Assembly: GCA_050084985.1 (NCBI GenBank)
Contig: JBITNC010000001.1
Coordinates: 75,206,001-75,270,000 of the forward strand
Direction of reading: 5' to 3'
DNA: 64,000 nt
Origin: Nageia nagi
Taxonomy: Eukaryota > Pinophyta
Shown here: positions 59,463 through 64,000 of the stretch, piece after piece
Position numbering within the stretch: position 1 is the stretch's first letter
Layout: the number at the start of each line of letters is the position of its first letter
Made by a program: the position numbers and the translations under genes
The notes under the pieces: generated by a model
Database searches by the model: none
The model's input: the letters and a program-made list of their open reading frames with translations, nothing else
Told to the model about the DNA's origin: nothing

Positions 59463-60161
59463 TATTAACACCTAAAAATGTAATTTTAATTTAATTAAAA
59501 TACTCTTTTAGCTATTTGATATAATTTATTTATTTAATTAAATAAATGCTCTTATCATTGTGCACTCTCATCTGCCTTCACATTTTATGATAACATGTCA
59601 ACTTAGCATCACAATAAGCCTAAGGAGGAGTCTTAGCACTAGACCTGTTACCTATAAAGGTGGAGGGGTTATGCATAAGCAATTATGACATGATCCTAAA
59701 TCTTTGATAGATGGCAAATACTTGTATCATTATTGACTGGTGTTTCTTAATGCCACATATCATATTTGGGTTTTGTTATACAATGAGCTCTACATTCCTA
59801 TGATCTTTTCTACTCATTTGCATGCGATATTTCAAGCTTCAAAGGAATGTTGATAATAATGAACAGAAGGGTGAGGTAATATGGAATGATAAATGGATGA
59901 TGTCGCTAGGTTGAAGACGGATTGGTGGCTCCATTAAATGGTGAAGCTCATCATTCATCGCCTTTTGATTGAATATCACCTCCATTCACTGAGATCAATA
60001 AAGTAGAGGTTTGTATCTTTCATAAATCTAGTTTGATATGTTAAGGTCAATTAGATCATTATCATATTTCACGTCATCGTTATTTACTGTTATTTCATGA
60101 TTAATTGGTTAAATTGAATATATTGTAAATAACCTTAATAATTATTATTTCAGTTATAACA
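59463..60161 (+). repeat. Right LTR of the 17.9-kb element
   Basis: 699 bp, TATTAACACCTAAAAATG to GTTATAACA, followed by the ATTAC target duplication. Confidence 0.88.
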
Positions 60162-60166
60162 ATTAC

Positions 60167-60869
60167 TATGTTAACATAGCAAGTTGCCATGTGAAGAAAT
60201 AATAGTCCTCTCCTCCTGCCAAGTGTTGGGCAGTTTGAAAAATGGTTTTTGATGTGTTGATTTGTGGTTGGTGATGCGCTTGGTGCACAAGGTGTGATTT
60301 TCCACCCATTTCTTTTTTGTATGATTTAGATTTTGTTTATAATACAAACCAATTCATTCAAAAAATTTGTAATATTAATTAGCATCAATGTAATTATAGT
60401 AATTAATTTTATTTCTAATTTTAATTCTTATTAAAAAATTAATGTAGTAATTGTATATTGGATTCTTTTATACATAATAATATTTAGAAATTTTCTTATG
60501 GAAGATTTTACTTGCAAATAATGTAAGTATCTTATGAATAATTTTTACTTGAGATATGAATTTTCAATTTCAATATATGTAATTATAAATTTATGATAAT
60601 AATTAAATAAAAATATCATGTTAAGTATCCTTAATAAAATTACAATTTTTTTGTATTTCTTAAGAAATTATACATGCGAAAGATTTATAATACATATTTT
60701 ATTTTATTTTTTAGATTGTGATGATATTGTATATTAAGTTGTTTCATGCAAAATAATATTTAAAAAAGAAAAATCATATAGATAATTTTATATGAATAAG
60801 TATATATTTTATGTGTAATTTTACCTTACATAATTATTAATTTGTTAACAAAAAGATATATATCCAATC
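60167..60869. other. AT-rich stretch without gene
   Basis: No coding frame. Parts resemble 21720-22080. Confidence 0.5.
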
Positions 60870-61560
60870 ATGTTAGGAGACTTGGAGAGAAAGGGAAGTT
60901 AAAAACTTTTAAGTGGAAAAAGAGAGACCCCCAAGTTCAAAATGCTCCTCCTTCGCATGCGTGTGGATATGCTAAGTCCAATTGATAGTAGTTATGCCAA
61001 CTGGCATGGATTGGGTTGGTGCGACTCACAGGTGACTTTGATAGAAGAGAACCCTCGAGACACATAATCTAATTCCACAAGTAACGCTCAAGACACAAAA
61101 TCTAGTTCCATAGGTTAATTCCTCACAAGGGCAATTTTCCAACAAAAATAAATAAATAAAAAGATATATTATGTTAATAAATATACATGCTTTACATCAA
61201 AAAACACCTAGATGGATAAGCACACCTCCATAAGTATTCTCAATTTTGCATTTTGTGTATAGATGATTAAATAAAACTATAATATCAATAAAATTGTATC
61301 AAAAATGTAACTCTTAAAAATGTTTACTTACCAAATATTTAGAATACATATTTTACTTTTCTTTTTAGATTGTAATATCTTCTTTTTTTGTAAACCACCC
61401 CTTGAGTCTCATTTGGTCCGATCCACATCAGTTGGCCTAACTACCATCAATTGAACTTAGCATATCCACATGTATGTGAGGGAAGAGTTTTGAACTTGAA
61501 ACCTCTCTTTTTCTACTTTGAATGTTTTCAACTTCCCCTTCTCTCCAACTCCTTTAACAT
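60870..61560. repeat. Foldback repeat with arms of about 165 bp
   Basis: Left arm 60870-61035 (ATGTTAGGAGACTTGGAGAG..., GTGGATATGCTAAGTCCAAT) reappears inverted at 61395-61560 (..., ATTGAACTTAGCATATCCAC, ...CTCTCCAACTCCTTTAACAT), with about 360 bp between. Arms are imperfect. It may be a foldback or MITE-type transposon; no transposase and no clear target duplication. Confidence 0.7.
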
Positions 61561-62833
61561 AATTAAATATACTCTTCTATTTTTAAAAATTATCATTAAA
61601 AAATTATTACAATAAATATACATTAAATTATTCTATGCGAAAATAATAATTAAAATCAATATTTTTATATTATTTTATGAAAAAAAAATTAATATTTTAT
61701 TTTACCTAAAATACATATTTTATTTTATTCTATTAAATTTTATGATTTTTAATATGTAAATCTTTATAATATCATATTCTCAAATTAAAGCCACCCTCTT
61801 TTAACATTTAATAATATTCTCTCTTTCAAAAACCAAAAGAGATGTGTTCTCTTGAACTTTCGACCCACACATTTATTTGTACGCAGAGACTTTCCAGTCT
61901 CCAACTTTTCAACGCTACTTTCAGCGTATTAAATTCATGCAGCATAAATACCTGTGCCCTTAAGGAAAAATTCTATCCGCATAATTCTTCCCCTATAATG
62001 CACTAACAACTTGTAGTGCATTGAATGCACTGATGTATGTCATACGATTCAGAGATATTTGTATTCTGGACGCCTCGCAGATTTAAATCTTCTAAAAAAT
62101 AATTTTATCATTAAACTGCATCATCAAAATTAAAGCCCATATTCCTTCCATTCCCACAAATTTTACTTTGATCAAAAGTAGCTGAAAAAACCATAACATT
62201 GTGATTTTCCTTTAAAGAATGTGTATCTACACATCTCGTTAAAAAGATTCAAATTCAAACCTGCCAATCTTTCAAACATAGAAAACAATCTCAACACCCT
62301 TACAGCCAAAAAAAGTTCCATTCCAATCTTTCGATCATAAGAGAAACAATCCCAACACCCTAAAAGCCAAAAAAAGCAAAACATCACCTAGCATTGAAAG
62401 CAATAAAAAAAAACACCTGGCATGGAAAACGATAATAATTCTTGTTAGATGCCATTGATGTTGTTTGGAATGCACTCAAATGCCCATCATAATCAATACT
62501 TCAATCACCAGCACCATTTAATGAAATTAGCTTTTTCTAAACACAACCCCAATCGCTGCTTTTTCTAAAAAGAGAGGTACTCAAAAAGCCTCGATTTATG
62601 CACAGACAGAAGTGATGTCACACATCTTCCAATATGTAGGCAGCAGACTTTTTCTCAATTTTGAATTAGCAGCCCAAATTGTGGCCCCATTTATTTGCAT
62701 GTACAAAGTCAGCTTATTCGCTAATACAACATAAAGACAACCCATTCCAGCCATATAATTTCAAACAAAAAAAAATTCGAACCCCTAACCATCAACAACC
62801 CAACCGCCATGGAGAAGAGCACCTTCCCATAAA
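61561..62833. other. Downstream flank of the glycosyltransferase gene
   Basis: No second gene recognised. A near-duplicate (CTTTCGATCATAAGAGAAAC / CTTTCAAACATAGAAAACAA, each followed by AATC-CAACACCC and AAGCCAAAAAAAG) occurs at 62268-62318 and 62327-62378. The 3' UTR and polyadenylation site of the minus-strand gene should lie here, but I cannot place them. Confidence 0.5.
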
Positions 62834-63999
62834 TCAACTACTGTCATTCATACTTCCCCTCTCCAGAAAATTTCTGAAATCACAAATAATACAACACTTT
62901 TTAAATATATTATATATGATGCTCTCTTCCTCCACTGGAAATTCCCTACTCTCTTTATTCCACAAATGAATTGCATACGTCTCGCCTTCCATCTGCAATA
63001 ATTTGGCGGTTCTCCACTTATTACCGGCTGCGTCCGTTGTCCTCCTAAAGTAACTATGGATCCTTGTCCAGTCCACCGGATAAAAAGCAATGGGAGGCAA
63101 CACCTGTACTTGGAAAACCTCGTTGCTACTGTTAGCAAGCCGGTTAAGCACCCTTGTGACCAGATACGGACCGTTGTGTCCCCACTTGTTGCCATTAAAT
63201 GTCAGCGCGAACTCCAAAATGAACTTCAAGAGCAACGGATGCCGTTTATCGAAGACGAGCACCGCGTTGTTCAGGCGGTTCCAAGCACCGGTATCGGAGT
63301 CCACGTTCTGAGCACCGATAGCGTTGCGAAGCTTCGATAACCGCCGGAGAACGATGACGTCGCTGTCGATATACGTCCCGCCGTATTTATAGAGAGCAAC
63401 GAGACGGATTATGTTGGAGAGATTTTGCGGGAAGGGAATCTCGCCCGGATCGGTGCGGCCGAAGACAACTTCGGCGAGCCACGATTCCGCCGGCGTGTCC
63501 TTGAACAGAAAGGAGAGGTCCGGCGCCGTTGCCATGATTCGGAAGCCACGGGCAACGAACGGGTGAAGTATTTTGGACCCGCGGGTGGAGTCCAGACTGC
63601 GGGAAATTATCAACAAACAGGCACCCGGATGGAATTTGAAAACGCTTTCGATAGAAAGTTGCTCTCGAGGACCGAAAAATCTGAGAGGGCAATCCAGGTC
63701 ATGAAAAAACGGCCTTTGCAGCTTGCTCCGTGGAAGAATTTCTTCACCCTGGATTGGAACCGGCAAGAAAGGGCGTCGGAATGGAGGACCCTGAAGCTTG
63801 AATAGTTTTCTGTAAACCATTTTATCCTCTCGGCTTCTGTAACGTTTATGGGAGGCTTATCCAGAGATGGCTTGCTTGCCTTAACTTGTATCCTTGTTCG
63901 GATTTCGCCTGAATCCGATCGACCCTCTTCTCTGAGCGCGTTCATAAGCCCGCCCCTGTTCAGAACCACTTTGGTCGCGCCATTTACAGCCACCAATGC
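62834..63999 (-). CDS. DXD alpha-1,4-glycosyltransferase-like protein, 5' partial, one frameshift
   Basis: The frame enters from beyond the right edge. Part 1 (63688-63999) includes NVTEAERIKWFTENYSSFRV and FFMTWI. Part 2 (62834-63685, next frame) includes REQLSIESVFKFHPGACLLI, DLSFLFKDTPAESWL, GEIPFPQNLSNIIRL, YKYGGTYIDSDVIVL (sugar-nucleotide/Mn-binding DXD at 63359-63367), WNRLNNAVLVFDKRHPLLLK, KWGHNGPYLVTRV, PPIAFYPVDW and GETYAIHLWNK. These are the Gly_transf_sug and Gb3_synth-type regions of plant type II membrane glycosyltransferases, probably Golgi; acceptor unknown. A single-base loss within 63683-63687 explains the frame change; no intron signal is seen there. About 388 codons are visible, so only the N-terminal anchor is missing. 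The exon is much GC-richer than the rest of the window. Confidence 0.9.
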
Positions 64000-64000
64000 C

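Larger units (their letters stand above)
42271..60161 (+). mobile_element. 17.9-kb LTR element (probably Tat gypsy) with TSD ATTAC
   Basis: Diverged direct repeats at 42271-42985 (715 bp) and 59463-60161 (699 bp) have matching ends (TATTAACAC... and ...GTTATAAYA). They are bordered by ATTAC on both outer sides (42266-42270 and 60162-60166), so they are the two LTRs of one insertion. The first two bases are TA instead of TG in both. Gag remnants just inside the left LTR point to Tat. Most of the 16.5-kb interior is not retroelement sequence but CACTA transposon DNA with tandem arrays. The LTRs differ at well over 10 percent of positions by eye, so this is the oldest datable insertion here. Confidence 0.85.

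Noticed and set aside
62679-63820. ORFs of 70-130 codons on the plus strand and in other minus frames (for example 63425-63805, 63056-63340)
   Set aside because: They are shadows of the GC-rich glycosyltransferase exon; only the two minus-strand frames listed carry family motifs.

Overview
The window looks like intergenic DNA from a large, AT-rich plant nuclear genome. A gymnosperm (conifer) is my best guess, inferred from dense, nested, decayed retrotransposons and TTTAGGG-like plant telomere-type repeats; no single-copy marker fixes the species. Only one ordinary host gene is recognisable, a DXD glycosyltransferase running off the right edge on the minus strand.

Layout. 1-240: tail of a Ty1/copia element and its 3' LTR. 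345-1735: decayed L1-type LINE. 2880-10262: Ty3/gypsy Tat-lineage element (minus; protease, RT, RNase H, second archaeal-type RNase H, integrase), split by a 2458-bp non-autonomous copia element (6227-8684, TSD GGGAT). 11241-13887: three LTRs of one AT-rich family, one inverted; a fourth copy lies at 20466. 15727-19690: diverged duplication of a block with a GC-richer core. 22706-24060: an unknown ORF and a LINE tail. 24424-33773: nearly complete copia element, minus strand, TSD AGATA. 33828-42044: a related, more decayed copia element, minus strand, TSD ACACA. 42271-60161: a very long element with Tat-type gag remnants, bounded by two diverged LTRs with TSD ATTAC. Inside it lies CACTA (En/Spm) DNA: TNP2 transposase exons, a multi-exon SET-like gene, kilobases of telomere-like and other tandem repeats, and a second multi-exon gene of unknown function. 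60870-61560: foldback repeat. 62834-64000: glycosyltransferase with one apparent 1-bp frameshift.

How parts relate. The two large copia elements and the short one share LTR type, tRNA-iMet primer site, polypurine tract and 3'-UTR tandem repeats; the short one is a rearranged deletion derivative with an inverted 3' segment. LTR pair divergence, judged by eye, suggests the order of insertion: 17.9-kb element (oldest), 33.8-42.0 kb copia, short copia, 24.4-33.8 kb copia (youngest). Many inactivating changes are C-to-T or G-to-A, as expected from deamination of methylated cytosines.

The part most worth following is 44.8-58.6 kb: CACTA DNA with a SET-like gene, large tandem arrays and an internal duplication of its own left end, all inside an old LTR element. 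All coordinates and identities come from reading the sequence; no search was run.
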